In this document: positions 7,753 to 16,831 of the stretch, one piece after another
Layout: each line of letters starts with the position of its first letter
Numbering within the stretch: the first letter of the stretch is position 1
Assembly: GCA_009774245.1 (NCBI GenBank)
Contig: VSNM01000009.1
Location: 48,193-112,192 of the forward strand
Length of the DNA: 64,000 nt
Direction: 5' to 3'
Origin: Lachnospiraceae bacterium
GTDB taxonomy: Bacteria > Bacillota > Clostridia > Lachnospirales > Lachnospiraceae
Program-made: the position numbers and the translations under genes
The notes under the pieces: generated by a model
Databases searched by the model: none
Told to the model about the DNA's origin: nothing
Seen by the model: only the letters and a program-made list of their open reading frames with translations

Positions 7753-8514
7753 ATGAAAACAGAATGGGATTATACAGATTTGGCGGCAGCATATCTGAAA
7801 AGACCGGACTATGCGCAGACGGCAATAGACAGAATGCTTGAGGCAGCGGATATAAAAAAAGGTGACTGGGTATGTGATGTCGGAGCGGGCGCGGCGCATC
7901 TTACTATAAAACTCGCGGAGTACGGACTGAAAGTCTGCGCGGTTGAACCCAACGACGCCATGCGGGCAAACGGAATTAAGAGGACGGTGCAGTTTCCAAA
8001 CGTAAGCTGGCATGAGGGTGTCGGGGAGCATACAGGAATGGAAGATAAAGCATTTGATCTGGTGACATTTGGTTCCTCTTTCAATGTATGCGACAGACAG
8101 CAGGCCCTGCAGGAAAGCGCGAGGATATTGAAACCGGACGGCTGGTTTGCGTGTATGTGGAACCATAGGGATTTGGATGATCCGCTGCAGCGGGAGATAG
8201 AGGCTGTTTTGAAAAAATATATCAAAGACTATGATTATGGGACACGCAGGGAAGACCAGACAGAGGTTATAGAGAAAAGCGGCCTATTTGACAAAGCGAT
8301 CTATCTGGAAGGGACAGTCGTGCATGAGATTCCGGCGGAAGATTTTATCGAAGGCTGGAAATCTCATGGGACGGTATACCGTCAGTCGCCGGAGAAGTTT
8401 AGTGTGATCAATGAGGAGATCAGGAAGCTTGTGGAGTCTGTCGGGGCAGATACCGTTAAAGTTCCGTATACGACGCGGATATGGATGGCGCAGTGCTTTG
8501 GTATATCAGGGTGA
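7753..8514 (+). CDS. Class I SAM-dependent methyltransferase
   Basis: 253 residues with a good ribosome site (AAAGGAG). Motif I is VCDVGAGAAHLTIKLA (about residues 38-53), followed by an acidic end of strand two (CAVEPNDAM) and a type-11-like core (DLVTFGSSFN). It is the intact relative of the broken gene just upstream; both share EPNDAMR and the pattern of the C-terminal region. The substrate is not visible from sequence. Given its place beside the glutamine-kinase-like gene, methylation of a phosphoramidate or a sugar hydroxyl is the favoured inference. If both neighbours once did separate steps, this cell may make a less methylated product. Confidence 0.75.
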   Translation: MKTEWDYTDLAAAYLKRPDYAQTAIDRMLEAADIKKGDWVCDVGAGAAHLTIKLAEYGLKVCAVEPNDAMRANGIKRTVQFPNVSWHEGVGEHTGMEDKAFDLVTFGSSFNVCDRQQALQESARILKPDGWFACMWNHRDLDDPLQREIEAVLKKYIKDYDYGTRREDQTEVIEKSGLFDKAIYLEGTVVHEIPAEDFIEGWKSHGTVYRQSPEKFSVINEEIRKLVESVGADTVKVPYTTRIWMAQCFGISG

Positions 8515-8583
8515 GGCGGTATAGGCAGTATTTATTATGGAATACAGCTTGAGGGCAAAATGTGGATTTGGTAGGAATTCAAT

Positions 8584-9162
8584 ATGACAGGCAATTATAT
8601 AGATGCATTAATCAAAACATTGAAATCAACGGAAATATGGAAGAAAACATTTGATAAATGTGCAGATTATGATGATGGCATCAGGCTGCTTATCGACAGG
8701 TTTTCATACCATAAAGAGAACCGTTCACAGGTCTTTTTTATTGGAAATGGCGGAAGCTCTGCGATTGCAAGTCACATGACGGCGGATTTTATGAAGAATG
8801 GCGGCATGAATACATACAGTTTATATGATAACGCGGTAACAACGTGTATGGGCAATGATTATGGGTATGAATCCATCTTTGCAAAACCGATGGATTTTCT
8901 GGTAAAAGAAAATGACCTTGTGGTAGCGATCAGCAGTTCGGGAAACTCCCGCAATATAGTAAATGCCATTGGCATTGCAGGAAAAAAGAAAGCGGAAGTG
9001 ATTACCTTCACCGGGTTCGGCGCGGACAACAAGGCAAAGCAGATGGGGGACATCAATGTATATGTACCTGCCACAAAGTATGGGATTGTAGAGTCGATTC
9101 ACAACATTATCCTGCAGCAAGTTGTGGATATGATTATGGAAAGGGACGGTGTATCGCTATAA
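8584..9162 (+). CDS. gmhA: Phosphoheptose isomerase-like SIS-domain protein
   Basis: 192 residues, the usual length of GmhA. The SIS fold is shown by FFIGNGGSSAIASHMTADF (about residues 50-68) and VAISSSGNSRNI (about residues 117-128). GmhA converts sedoheptulose 7-phosphate to D-glycero-D-manno-heptose 7-phosphate in the cytoplasm, the entry to nucleotide-activated heptoses. The C. jejuni capsule locus likewise has a GmhA-type gene beside the phosphoramidate genes. Here a nucleotidyltransferase-kinase fusion (20711) and a split transketolase (25583 and 34886), which could supply sedoheptulose 7-phosphate, are in the same locus. Other SIS isomerases are possible, but the GNGGSSA motif and size fit GmhA well. 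Confidence 0.75.
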   Translation: MTGNYIDALIKTLKSTEIWKKTFDKCADYDDGIRLLIDRFSYHKENRSQVFFIGNGGSSAIASHMTADFMKNGGMNTYSLYDNAVTTCMGNDYGYESIFAKPMDFLVKENDLVVAISSSGNSRNIVNAIGIAGKKKAEVITFTGFGADNKAKQMGDINVYVPATKYGIVESIHNIILQQVVDMIMERDGVSL

Positions 9163-9182
9163 AGCGGAAGGAAGTGAAGGTA

Positions 9183-10169
9183 ATGGTTTCAGTGGTGACA
9201 GGCGGATGCGGGTTTATCGGATCGCATATGGTGGACAGGCTGCTGGCAGAAGGACACGAGGTCAGGGTAATAGACAACTGGACGACAGGAAGGCCGGAAA
9301 ACCTTGAGCATCAGAGGGACAACAAGAATCTAACGATCTATCATATGGATATCAGAAACAGGGAAGAGATAGAACCTGTGTTTAAACATGTGGACTATAT
9401 TTTCCATCTGGCGGCGCTGGCGGATATTGTACCGTCGATCCAGCAGCCATATGAGTATTATTCGTCAAATGTGCTGGGTACGTTCAATGTGGTGGAATGC
9501 GCCAAAAATGCCGGTATTCAGAAACTGGTATATGCGGCATCATCATCATGTTATGGATTGCCAGATGAATTTCCGACAAAGGAAACAGCACAGATCAGAC
9601 CTCAGTATCCCTATGCGCTTACAAAGCGGCTCGGCGAGGAGACGGTACTTCATTGGGGGCAGGTCTATGGGCTCCCGGTAGTTACGCTGCGTTTATTTAA
9701 TGTATATGGAACGCGGTCAAGGACTTCGGGGACATATGGCGCGGTATTTGGTGTATTTCTTGCGCAGAAGCTCGCCGGAAAGCCATTTACTGTAGTCGGA
9801 GACGGAAACCAGACGAGGGATTTTACCTATGTGACAGATGTCGCGGATGCATTTTATACAGCGGCAGTGTCCGATGTGACACAGGATACATTTAATGTAG
9901 GAAGCGGTGGAACTTATTCTGTAAACAGGTTATGTGAGCTGCTTGGCGGTGAGGTGACACATATTCCGAAGAGGCCCGGGGAGCCTGATTGTACATTTGC
10001 TGACACTACAAAAATTGAAAAGGCGTTAGGCTGGAAAGCCAAAGTTACTTTTGAAGAAGGGGTGCAGAGGGTGCTTGACAATATTGATTACTGGAGGGAA
10101 GCACCCGTATGGACGCCGGACAGCATCGGGGAGGCAACACAGGACTGGTTTAAATATCTGGGAAAGTGA
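9183..10169 (+). CDS. NAD-dependent nucleotide-sugar epimerase/dehydratase
   Basis: 328 residues from ATG 9183, with GGAAGG 11 bases upstream; a GTG at 9174 is too close to that site. It is an extended short-chain dehydrogenase: the dinucleotide motif is TGGCGFIGSHMVDRLL, the AALAD block follows at about residue 77, and the catalytic pair is in YPYALTKR (YxxxK). The C-terminal substrate domain contains RDFTYVTDVADAF. It resembles UDP-glucose 4-epimerase and related heptose or rhamnose epimerases. Position directly after the GmhA-type gene suggests an activated heptose as a possible substrate, but UDP-hexoses cannot be excluded. Confidence 0.8.
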   Translation: MVSVVTGGCGFIGSHMVDRLLAEGHEVRVIDNWTTGRPENLEHQRDNKNLTIYHMDIRNREEIEPVFKHVDYIFHLAALADIVPSIQQPYEYYSSNVLGTFNVVECAKNAGIQKLVYAASSSCYGLPDEFPTKETAQIRPQYPYALTKRLGEETVLHWGQVYGLPVVTLRLFNVYGTRSRTSGTYGAVFGVFLAQKLAGKPFTVVGDGNQTRDFTYVTDVADAFYTAAVSDVTQDTFNVGSGGTYSVNRLCELLGGEVTHIPKRPGEPDCTFADTTKIEKALGWKAKVTFEEGVQRVLDNIDYWREAPVWTPDSIGEATQDWFKYLGK

Positions 10170-10215
10170 TTTCGGGTTAGGACAGCCAGACTGACAGCAG
10201 GTTGGGAGAGGTAAA

Positions 10216-12573
10216 ATGATACGGATTTGCGAAAGTTCAACATCCTATATGGAACTGGCGGACGAATGCCTGACTTTGGATCAGACAGTCTGGAAGAGGG
10301 CAAGAGAATATTTTGCCAGACATAAAGAGACGGAAACGATTCCCATACTGGATCATGAAGGCCGGAAGCTTGGTTATGCGTGGCAGGACGGGGAGGCTGA
10401 CAGGGAAATCCGGATGCTGCGCGAGCTGAGGGAACAGAATCAAATGATAGATTTTCGCGATTTGTATCCGGGTTACGGAGGCGGGGTATTGATTCATGAC
10501 TGTAATGAGCTTGCGTGGTCTATGAGGGAGTATCTGATTGAGAGTGGGGTTGTTGTAAATGTTGCCGGACGATTCTGGAATGAACTGGGCATTGAAAAGA
10601 GTGAAAATGATAACTGTGGAAATCAGGTATTTGAGATATGGGCAGAGGGTGTCCATCAGAAAAGCGGGGATTGGAAGCAGGAAAGGCTCAGAAGCGCTTC
10701 AGCAGAATTTGAATGTGTGAATGAAATATATGAGGCGAATATCAGGACCGGCAGGATCAAAGATGCCAGGGGAGATGTTGGCTTTTTGCTGGACAGATTG
10801 CGTTCGGAGAATCAGGTAGTTATCCGTGGAACTGGGACGATGGCGCAGGATGCTTATGACTGGCTGCTGGCAAATGGCATTGATGTGTGTGCATTCCAGT
10901 CTGGCAGAGAAGAGTGTGGAAGGAAGTACTTGTTCGGAAAACCGATTCTGACCAGGGAACAGGTTGAACAGAGACTTGAAAAAGCAGTCATTCTGGAGTG
11001 TGCCGCAAAAAACAGCGCATGGGGGTTTGGCGATGTAGATGCTTATGATTATGAAGGCTATGAGAGAAATAAGAGATATTTTTTACTGAGGGATTACACG
11101 GAGGTGCCAGAGAATAATTTAGTGAATTTATGTATGAAAAAGACGCTGGTATTTACGGGAGATATGCGGTTATGCAACCGTGTTTATCGGTATCTCAGGC
11201 AATGCGGGGTGGAAACAGATTATTTTGTATACTGGAATATTTTAGCGGAAAATGAAGCAGAGGTCAGGAAATTCCAGATCCCGGTGACAGACACAATAAA
11301 GCTGTCAGGGAATCATATTCTGATGTTGGTGTTGCCACAGTATTCTTACGACGGTTATCTGACTCACGCGACAGCAGGAAAGAGAAATGCTTATATTGAA
11401 AAGTTTAGGGAGTGCGGAATCAATGACTGGTCGGAATACTTTTCTGATGTGAAGAAATGTATTCATTTAGAGACTGAAGGAGAGAAGTTTAGGAAAAAGG
11501 AACTGCGCCCCAAAGGAGTAATGCTTGGCGCGATATCCGCATACAGCGGAAATTTATTGATAAGACAAAGTTTAGCAGGGCATTCGCAGATTTTATTGAT
11601 AGAAGATTACTCTGTGATCAATGACGAATTGTATTATATCTGTATTCGTCTGGCGGAGGAAAAGGCAAATGATATTCTGCCTGTTTTCTGGGATCTATAT
11701 AAACAGGAAATGGATGTAGACAAAGGATATGCCACATTTTATGACAAGGATAAAGAAAAGTTTAATCAAAAAATGGAACAACTTTTATCGGCGGGTGAGA
11801 AGTTTACTTCCCAAGAACTGTTTGTGATGTTCCATATTGCCTATAGTGCCATGTATGGAAAAGAGATATCCGACCTGGGAAGTACGGTTATTTATTGGGA
11901 GCCCCATATGTGGAGCCGCGGATATGTGCGGGAATGGGAATATTGGCTTCGTGATAAGGCGATAGAGGAGTACACGCTTGATGTAGTGAGAAATAGTTAT
12001 GCATGTGCGGGCTCGGGCATGAGATATAACGCTGCTGATACACAATGGCAGTGGAGAATGAGGTATATGTACCATTCCCGTCCACAGTACAAGAAGCGCG
12101 ACTGGGAAGTTATAATCAGGTTTGAGGACCTGAAATGCCGTCCGGAGGAAACGCTTTCCCGGTTGTGTGACAGGTTGGGGATCTGTTTTTGCGATTCGTT
12201 AATGGAAACAACGCTTCACGGGGAAAAGTATTTCTATGACGGCGTCATTACGGGATTTGACACAAAGCCTGCATATAATCTGTATGAGGAGTTTTTTAGC
12301 GTTTTTGACAGGATGAGGATATGTCTACTCAATAGAACATACCACAAGGAAAATGGGTATGCTTATGTGGACTGCCTTGACTTTAGCAGGCGGGAGCTGC
12401 AGGAAATGTTCCTGAAAGATTTCCGCTGGGAACATACGCAGGGAACAACAGACGGAAAAACACAGGAAAGCATCTGGAACACGCAGGAATATTTTAGGGA
12501 ACTGCTTTGGCAGGAACGGTTTGTGGAAGTTGTGGAGAAGGACAGGGTTGAAAAATATGAAATGGCGGAGTGA
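10216..12573 (+). CDS. Large sulfotransferase-fold protein with N-terminal Rossmann-like repeats, paralog 1
   Basis: 785 residues, start well supported by GGGAGAGG. Residues 1-80 form a CBS-like segment (IPILDHEGRKLGYAWQDGEA). Residues about 85-370 hold three Rossmann-like units, the clearest starting VVIRGTGTMAQDAYDWLL. Residues about 430-740 resemble sulfotransferases: PKGVMLGAISAYSGNLLIRQ replaces the usual phosphosulfate loop, and IIRFEDLKCRPEETLSRLC is the typical C-terminal signature. Paralogs lie at 16832 and 57521 and share SRRELQEMFLKDFRW near the end. Sulfotransferases use PAPS, a 3'-phosphorylated nucleotide. In this locus the APS-kinase-like enzyme probably makes a 3'-phospho-CDP-phosphoramidate instead, so transfer of phosphoramidate to a glycan is a plausible role. 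The degenerate loop leaves the chemistry uncertain. Confidence 0.65.
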   Translation: MIRICESSTSYMELADECLTLDQTVWKRAREYFARHKETETIPILDHEGRKLGYAWQDGEADREIRMLRELREQNQMIDFRDLYPGYGGGVLIHDCNELAWSMREYLIESGVVVNVAGRFWNELGIEKSENDNCGNQVFEIWAEGVHQKSGDWKQERLRSASAEFECVNEIYEANIRTGRIKDARGDVGFLLDRLRSENQVVIRGTGTMAQDAYDWLLANGIDVCAFQSGREECGRKYLFGKPILTREQVEQRLEKAVILECAAKNSAWGFGDVDAYDYEGYERNKRYFLLRDYTEVPENNLVNLCMKKTLVFTGDMRLCNRVYRYLRQCGVETDYFVYWNILAENEAEVRKFQIPVTDTIKLSGNHILMLVLPQYSYDGYLTHATAGKRNAYIEKFRECGINDWSEYFSDVKKCIHLETEGEKFRKKELRPKGVMLGAISAYSGNLLIRQSLAGHSQILLIEDYSVINDELYYICIRLAEEKANDILPVFWDLYKQEMDVDKGYATFYDKDKEKFNQKMEQLLSAGEKFTSQELFVMFHIAYSAMYGKEISDLGSTVIYWEPHMWSRGYVREWEYWLRDKAIEEYTLDVVRNSYACAGSGMRYNAADTQWQWRMRYMYHSRPQYKKRDWEVIIRFEDLKCRPEETLSRLCDRLGICFCDSLMETTLHGEKYFYDGVITGFDTKPAYNLYEEFFSVFDRMRICLLNRTYHKENGYAYVDCLDFSRRELQEMFLKDFRWEHTQGTTDGKTQESIWNTQEYFRELLWQERFVEVVEKDRVEKYEMAE

Positions 12574-12582
12574 GGATTAGGC

Positions 12583-14109
12583 ATGTGGCAGTATGATTGT
12601 TTTGCGGAAGATTTCAAATTGCTTTGCGAAGAGAAAAAAGATGATATCATGATGGTCTACCAGCAGGGTACAGAAAGGACAAATTATGCGTATGGCGAAG
12701 TTTATGGACTTGTGAAGAGATTTATCTCTTTTTGCCGGAATCATGGTTTGAAACAGGGGGACACGATTGTCTCTATAATGCCAAATTCACCGGAGGCTGT
12801 GATCTGCTTTTTTGCGGCATTGGTGGGCGGAATGAATTATGCCCCGCTTCCGCCTGCGGTTAGCAGACGGGAGTATGATAACTGGATCGGACTAGTTCAT
12901 CCTGCGCTAGTAATCAAAAAGGAAGGAACTGTTGGCGATGCTTCTTCTGTACAGGTTTTTCAATGTAAGTGTGATGGAAATATGTCATGGCTGCCTTCTG
13001 AGGAGGACTTTCTGGTAAATTGCCAAACAGCACATATTTATTTAATGACAAGTGGGACGACAGGAACTCCGAAAGCAATGTCCATTAACGCAGACAAGTT
13101 ATGGAGCAGTGGAAAAGCATTTGTACGGTTTTACCAGATTGAAGAGACTTCTTGCCGATTTTGGAATTACCTTCCAATGTCGTATCTGGGAGGACTGTAT
13201 AATCTTGCATTGGTTCCGTTATGCTGTAAAGGAAGTTTTGTGATATCAGAGCCATTTTCAGGAAAGACCATATTAAATTATTGGAAATTTGTCATGGATA
13301 ACGAAATCACAGCATTATGGCTTGTTCCCAGTATTGTACAGGGGCTCTTAAAAATTGCCAGATTAGCGGGAGCACAGAATATCCCTCACTGTGCACAAAC
13401 GGTTAAAATTGCGTTTCTTGGAACTGCGCCTGTTCAGCTTGAAGTAAAGGAAGAGTTTGAACAGATATTTGGAATACGTCTTTATGAAAATTTTGCTTTA
13501 TCTGAATCTACATTTTTGACTGGGGAAGACCATTCCAGTGCAGGATGTCGGGAACAAGGGAGCGTCGGGAGGATAATGCCTTATGTGTCTGTAAAGACTG
13601 TCCCGATGGAGGCTGAGAATGGAATTGGCATGATCTGGGTTAAAACGCCGTTCTTATTTGACGGCTATTTAGCGGAAGATGGTTTAATGAGTATTTCTTT
13701 GGACGATGATGGATATTTCAATACACAGGACCTGGGGTACATAACGGAGAAAGGAATATTGGTTTTGGCAGGGCGCAACCGGGATATTATTAAAAGGGGT
13801 GGGCAGTTTATCTCTTTAAATGAAATAGAGACAGTTGTGGGAAAAATGCCATTGATCGAAGAGGCGGCAACCGTACCTGTGAAGCATGATTTTTATGGAG
13901 AAGTTTATGTACTCTGCGTCATATTTAGGCAGAAGGAAGATATCGAGAGACAAAAGGAGCAATTGCGCGCATGGATGTTGGATAATTTTGTTTCCTATAA
14001 ATTACCGGATAAAATATGTGTTTGCAGTTCCTTTCCACGAACTGCCTCTGGGAAAATACGAAAATGTGATTTAGTAAATGTGATTGAAAATAGAAATTTG
14101 TCTGTGTGA
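12583..14109 (+). CDS. AMP-dependent acyl/aryl synthetase (ANL superfamily)
   Basis: 508 residues, nine bases after the preceding gene. The ANL signatures are present: the phosphate loop TSGTTGTPKA (about residue 156), an ENFALSE motif at the aryl/acyl-binding strand, the hinge region QDLGYITEKGILVLAGR, and the C-terminal lysine in RTASGKIRK. Such enzymes activate a carboxylic acid with ATP and load it on a thiol. A free-standing acyl carrier protein is encoded 1.8 kb downstream, so loading of that carrier is the likely role. The five genes from here to 16793 form an acyl-building cassette lying between two sulfotransferase-like paralogs. Confidence 0.85.
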   Translation: MWQYDCFAEDFKLLCEEKKDDIMMVYQQGTERTNYAYGEVYGLVKRFISFCRNHGLKQGDTIVSIMPNSPEAVICFFAALVGGMNYAPLPPAVSRREYDNWIGLVHPALVIKKEGTVGDASSVQVFQCKCDGNMSWLPSEEDFLVNCQTAHIYLMTSGTTGTPKAMSINADKLWSSGKAFVRFYQIEETSCRFWNYLPMSYLGGLYNLALVPLCCKGSFVISEPFSGKTILNYWKFVMDNEITALWLVPSIVQGLLKIARLAGAQNIPHCAQTVKIAFLGTAPVQLEVKEEFEQIFGIRLYENFALSESTFLTGEDHSSAGCREQGSVGRIMPYVSVKTVPMEAENGIGMIWVKTPFLFDGYLAEDGLMSISLDDDGYFNTQDLGYITEKGILVLAGRNRDIIKRGGQFISLNEIETVVGKMPLIEEAATVPVKHDFYGEVYVLCVIFRQKEDIERQKEQLRAWMLDNFVSYKLPDKICVCSSFPRTASGKIRKCDLVNVIENRNLSV

Positions 14110-14131
14110 ACTGAATGGCAGGGTAAATAGA

Positions 14132-14788
14132 ATGATTATGATAGATTTATCATTGGATATTGATAATGAGTGCATGACTTGTGGAACAAAATGGCATGAA
14201 AAAGTTTGCATCAAACCGCTGGGAAAAATTAATGAAGTTGGACGAAATACGCATAGTATATTGCTGGGCAGTCATTCAGGAACTCATGTTGATGCACCAT
14301 TACATTTTTTTGAAGATATGAAGGGAATAGACCAGCTTGATTTGGCGCAGATATGCGGGGACGTGACAGTCATAGACCTTACATATATTAAGCAGGGGGA
14401 TTGCGTGAAAATAGAAGATGTTACGGGAATAACGCCAAGTGAACGGATGATTTTTCGTTTTGACTGGTTTAAAAGATGGAAAACAGTAGAATATTATACT
14501 AAATTTCCATATTTTTCTATGGAATCAGTGCAGTATTTAGTTGAAAGGGGGATGAGGGTAATGGCATTGGATACACCATCTCCAGATAATGGAAGTGCAA
14601 TTATGCAGATAGAGGATTCACTAATTCATAAATATCTATTAAAAAGAGGTATTGTAATAATTGAATATTTAAGTAATACGGATCAATTAGAGACAAATAA
14701 GCAATACCAGTTATTTGCATTACCTATAAAAGTAAAAGATTGTGATGGAGCGCCGGCTCGGGTAGTTGCAGTTGAGAAAGAATGTTGA
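14132..14788 (+). CDS. Cyclase-family (kynurenine-formamidase-like) metal-dependent hydrolase
   Basis: 218 residues. The frame opens at 14084 inside the upstream gene, but the ATG at 14132 follows CAGGGTAAAT and begins the natural N-terminus MIMIDLSLDI. The signature SHSGTHVDAPLHFF supplies the metal-binding His and Asp residues of the cyclase family (Pfam Cyclase), whose members include arylformamidase and polyketide cyclases. In this cassette it may hydrolyse or cyclise an acyl intermediate, or remove a mis-loaded acyl group. Base composition here is clearly more A+T rich than in the flanking genes, a sign of separate origin. Confidence 0.75.
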   Translation: MIMIDLSLDIDNECMTCGTKWHEKVCIKPLGKINEVGRNTHSILLGSHSGTHVDAPLHFFEDMKGIDQLDLAQICGDVTVIDLTYIKQGDCVKIEDVTGITPSERMIFRFDWFKRWKTVEYYTKFPYFSMESVQYLVERGMRVMALDTPSPDNGSAIMQIEDSLIHKYLLKRGIVIIEYLSNTDQLETNKQYQLFALPIKVKDCDGAPARVVAVEKEC

Positions 14789-14802
14789 ATTGAGGGATTC
14801 AG

Positions 14803-15858
14803 ATGAATACAGGTCAATTTGAGATCATGGATGTTACATTAAGGGATGGAAGTTATGCAATAAACTATCAATTTTCATTAGAAGATGAACAAAATATAGG
14901 TACAGCTCTTAAAGATTTGGGATGCAAATATATTGAGATCGGACATGGTATGGGACTGGGAGCAAGTAATGAAAGAAATGGCTATGCAAAGCATTCGGAC
15001 AAAGAATATTTGCAGTGCGCCATGGAATATATGCAAGGTGTTCATTATGGGATGTTCTGTATACCAGGGATTGCGAAATTAGAAGATATTGTAATGGCAG
15101 CAGAGTATGGGTGTTCTTTTATCAGGATAGGGACAAATGTAGAGGATGTAAAAAAATCCGAACCATATATTAAATATGCCAAACAGCATAAGTTGATGGT
15201 AACAGCAAATTATATGAAATCTTATGCAGTCACTGCGGAGGAATTCAAGCAGGCAGTTCAGTATTCTGAGTCATGGGGAGCCGATTTAGTTTATATTGTT
15301 GATTCTGCGGGGGGAATGATGCCGACTGATATCGAAAGGTACTACAACGCAATCAGGCAATGCAGCAATATAAAAACGGGATTTCATGGTCATAACAATA
15401 TTGGAATGGCTTTAGCAAATAGTTTGTTTGCAATACAATTGGGGATGGATTTTATTGACTGTTCATTACAGGGGATAGGAAGAAGCTCTGGTAATACTTC
15501 ATTTGAATATTTAGTAATATGTTTGAAAAAAATGGGATATGACCTATCTATAGATACAATGGAACTCTTGCTTGCCAGCAAGAGGTATATATATCCGTTT
15601 ATGAAAAAGACTGGTATTCATCCCATTGATTTAGAATGTGGAATCGCAGGTTTTCATTCAAGTTATTTAAAAGAAGTGTGTAAAAGTGCAATTGAAAATG
15701 AAATAAATCCACTTCAGTTAATTGAAAAGTATTGTACAAGGGATCAGGTAGGTCTTGACTGTAATTTGTTAAATCAAATGGCGGTGAATCTTCCTAAAGA
15801 TAAAGCAAGTATGGAAGTTATAGATATCATAAGTTACTTGGAAGCAGAAAATATATAG
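14803..15858 (+). CDS. HMGL-family aldolase (4-hydroxy-2-oxovalerate-aldolase-like)
   Basis: 351 residues. The family motif DVTLRDGSYAINYQF (about residues 9-23) carries the Arg-Asp pair that binds substrate and metal, and GFHGHNNIGMAL (near residue 193) gives the metal-binding histidines. The family splits or forms carbon-carbon bonds of 2-oxo acids (HMG-CoA lyase, isopropylmalate synthase, 4-hydroxy-2-oxovalerate aldolase). Relatives occur in surface polysaccharide loci without aromatic-degradation partners, and no acetaldehyde dehydrogenase partner is seen here. Next to an AMP ligase and a carrier protein it probably builds or trims a short hydroxy-oxo acid destined for a sugar. Confidence 0.8.
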   Translation: MNTGQFEIMDVTLRDGSYAINYQFSLEDEQNIGTALKDLGCKYIEIGHGMGLGASNERNGYAKHSDKEYLQCAMEYMQGVHYGMFCIPGIAKLEDIVMAAEYGCSFIRIGTNVEDVKKSEPYIKYAKQHKLMVTANYMKSYAVTAEEFKQAVQYSESWGADLVYIVDSAGGMMPTDIERYYNAIRQCSNIKTGFHGHNNIGMALANSLFAIQLGMDFIDCSLQGIGRSSGNTSFEYLVICLKKMGYDLSIDTMELLLASKRYIYPFMKKTGIHPIDLECGIAGFHSSYLKEVCKSAIENEINPLQLIEKYCTRDQVGLDCNLLNQMAVNLPKDKASMEVIDIISYLEAENI

Positions 15859-15891
15859 ATAAAGAAATGATGTTATATGTGGGGAAGAACA

Positions 15892-16143
15892 ATGAGGGAA
15901 AAGATTATTGACTATATCAATGAAATTGCATTGGAAAAAGGAATTGAAGCAGATCACAATACCAATTTATTTGATAATGGTATTTTAGATTCTATGGAGA
16001 TTATTTTGTTTTTGAATTTTTTGGAGGAAGAGTTGGGGCTGAAGATTGAATATACTGACTTAAATTTTGAAAATTTTTATACAATTGATTCAATTATGGC
16101 ATGGATTGAAAAAAGACAACAAAAAGAACAGGGGAATATGTGA
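15892..16143 (+). CDS. Acyl carrier protein
   Basis: 83 residues from the ATG at 15892, which follows GGGGAAG; an in-frame ATG at 15877 is less well placed. The small acidic helical protein has the phosphopantetheine site in GILDSMEIILFL, where Ser of DSM would carry the prosthetic group. It is too divergent to be the housekeeping fatty-acid AcpP and lies within the acyl cassette, so it is probably the dedicated carrier loaded by the ligase at 12583. The stop codon overlaps the start of the next gene. Confidence 0.85.
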   Translation: MREKIIDYINEIALEKGIEADHNTNLFDNGILDSMEIILFLNFLEEELGLKIEYTDLNFENFYTIDSIMAWIEKRQQKEQGNM

Positions 16144-16793
16144 TGATAATGAAGTTTGATCATGTTTCTTATATAGCACAGCAACGAGATATAGATAAAA
16201 TTTTAAAGCAATTTAATCAAAGCAGTCATTTATATTTTAAAGAGATAGAGAAGGTTAATTCTAAACAAAAATGGAATCTTATGCTCTGCAGGCAGGAAAA
16301 ATGCGATATGTATTTTTATGAAGGACAGTTACCGGTGGAAATAATCTCCTATGAAACAGTATTTGAAGGAACGCATTTGAGTGTTGATATGGAACATAGG
16401 ATTATTTATGCGAAGAGCAATGATATATCTGTGTGCGCAAATATTTTGAAATGTATTGGGACAACGCTATTTGAAGATAATGGTTTATTAAAATGTAATT
16501 TAAGAGGTATTTTTGACAAAGAAGATTTTTGGCTTGTTGTATCTTTGACTGAAGAAATGAAAACAGTCTATTTGGATGATAAAGGCTTTGGATGCATTAC
16601 GTTTTTGGTTGATCGTATGGAAGTGGTACGAAACGCATTGCGAAATGTGGAAGGTATTGACTGTATTACAGAATCGGAAGTTCTGATAGTAAACAATAGA
16701 AAGTTAGAAGTATGTTTTTTGCGCTTGTCAGCGCTGAATGTAATATTTGAATTTATTACTCCTGTCAGGCATACCAATAGTGGTAGTTGTTGA
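16143..16793 (+). CDS. VOC/glyoxalase-superfamily-like protein
   Basis: 216 residues. The ATG at 16143 overlaps the stop of the carrier-protein gene by one base and is eight bases from AGGGG, indicating translational coupling. Two halves each look like a VOC betaalphabetabetabeta unit: KFDHVSYIAQQRDIDKIL at the start and FGCITFLVDRMEVVRNAL near residue 145. VOC proteins are metal-dependent isomerases, epimerases or dioxygenases, but I cannot pick out a full metal triad. The gene is A+T rich like its neighbours. A role in the acyl cassette (for example epimerising an acyl intermediate) is inference from position only. Confidence 0.5.
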   Translation: MIMKFDHVSYIAQQRDIDKILKQFNQSSHLYFKEIEKVNSKQKWNLMLCRQEKCDMYFYEGQLPVEIISYETVFEGTHLSVDMEHRIIYAKSNDISVCANILKCIGTTLFEDNGLLKCNLRGIFDKEDFWLVVSLTEEMKTVYLDDKGFGCITFLVDRMEVVRNALRNVEGIDCITESEVLIVNNRKLEVCFLRLSALNVIFEFITPVRHTNSGSC

Positions 16794-16831
16794 GTTTTGA
16801 TAAATGTAAAGAAAGTGTAGGATAAATCATA

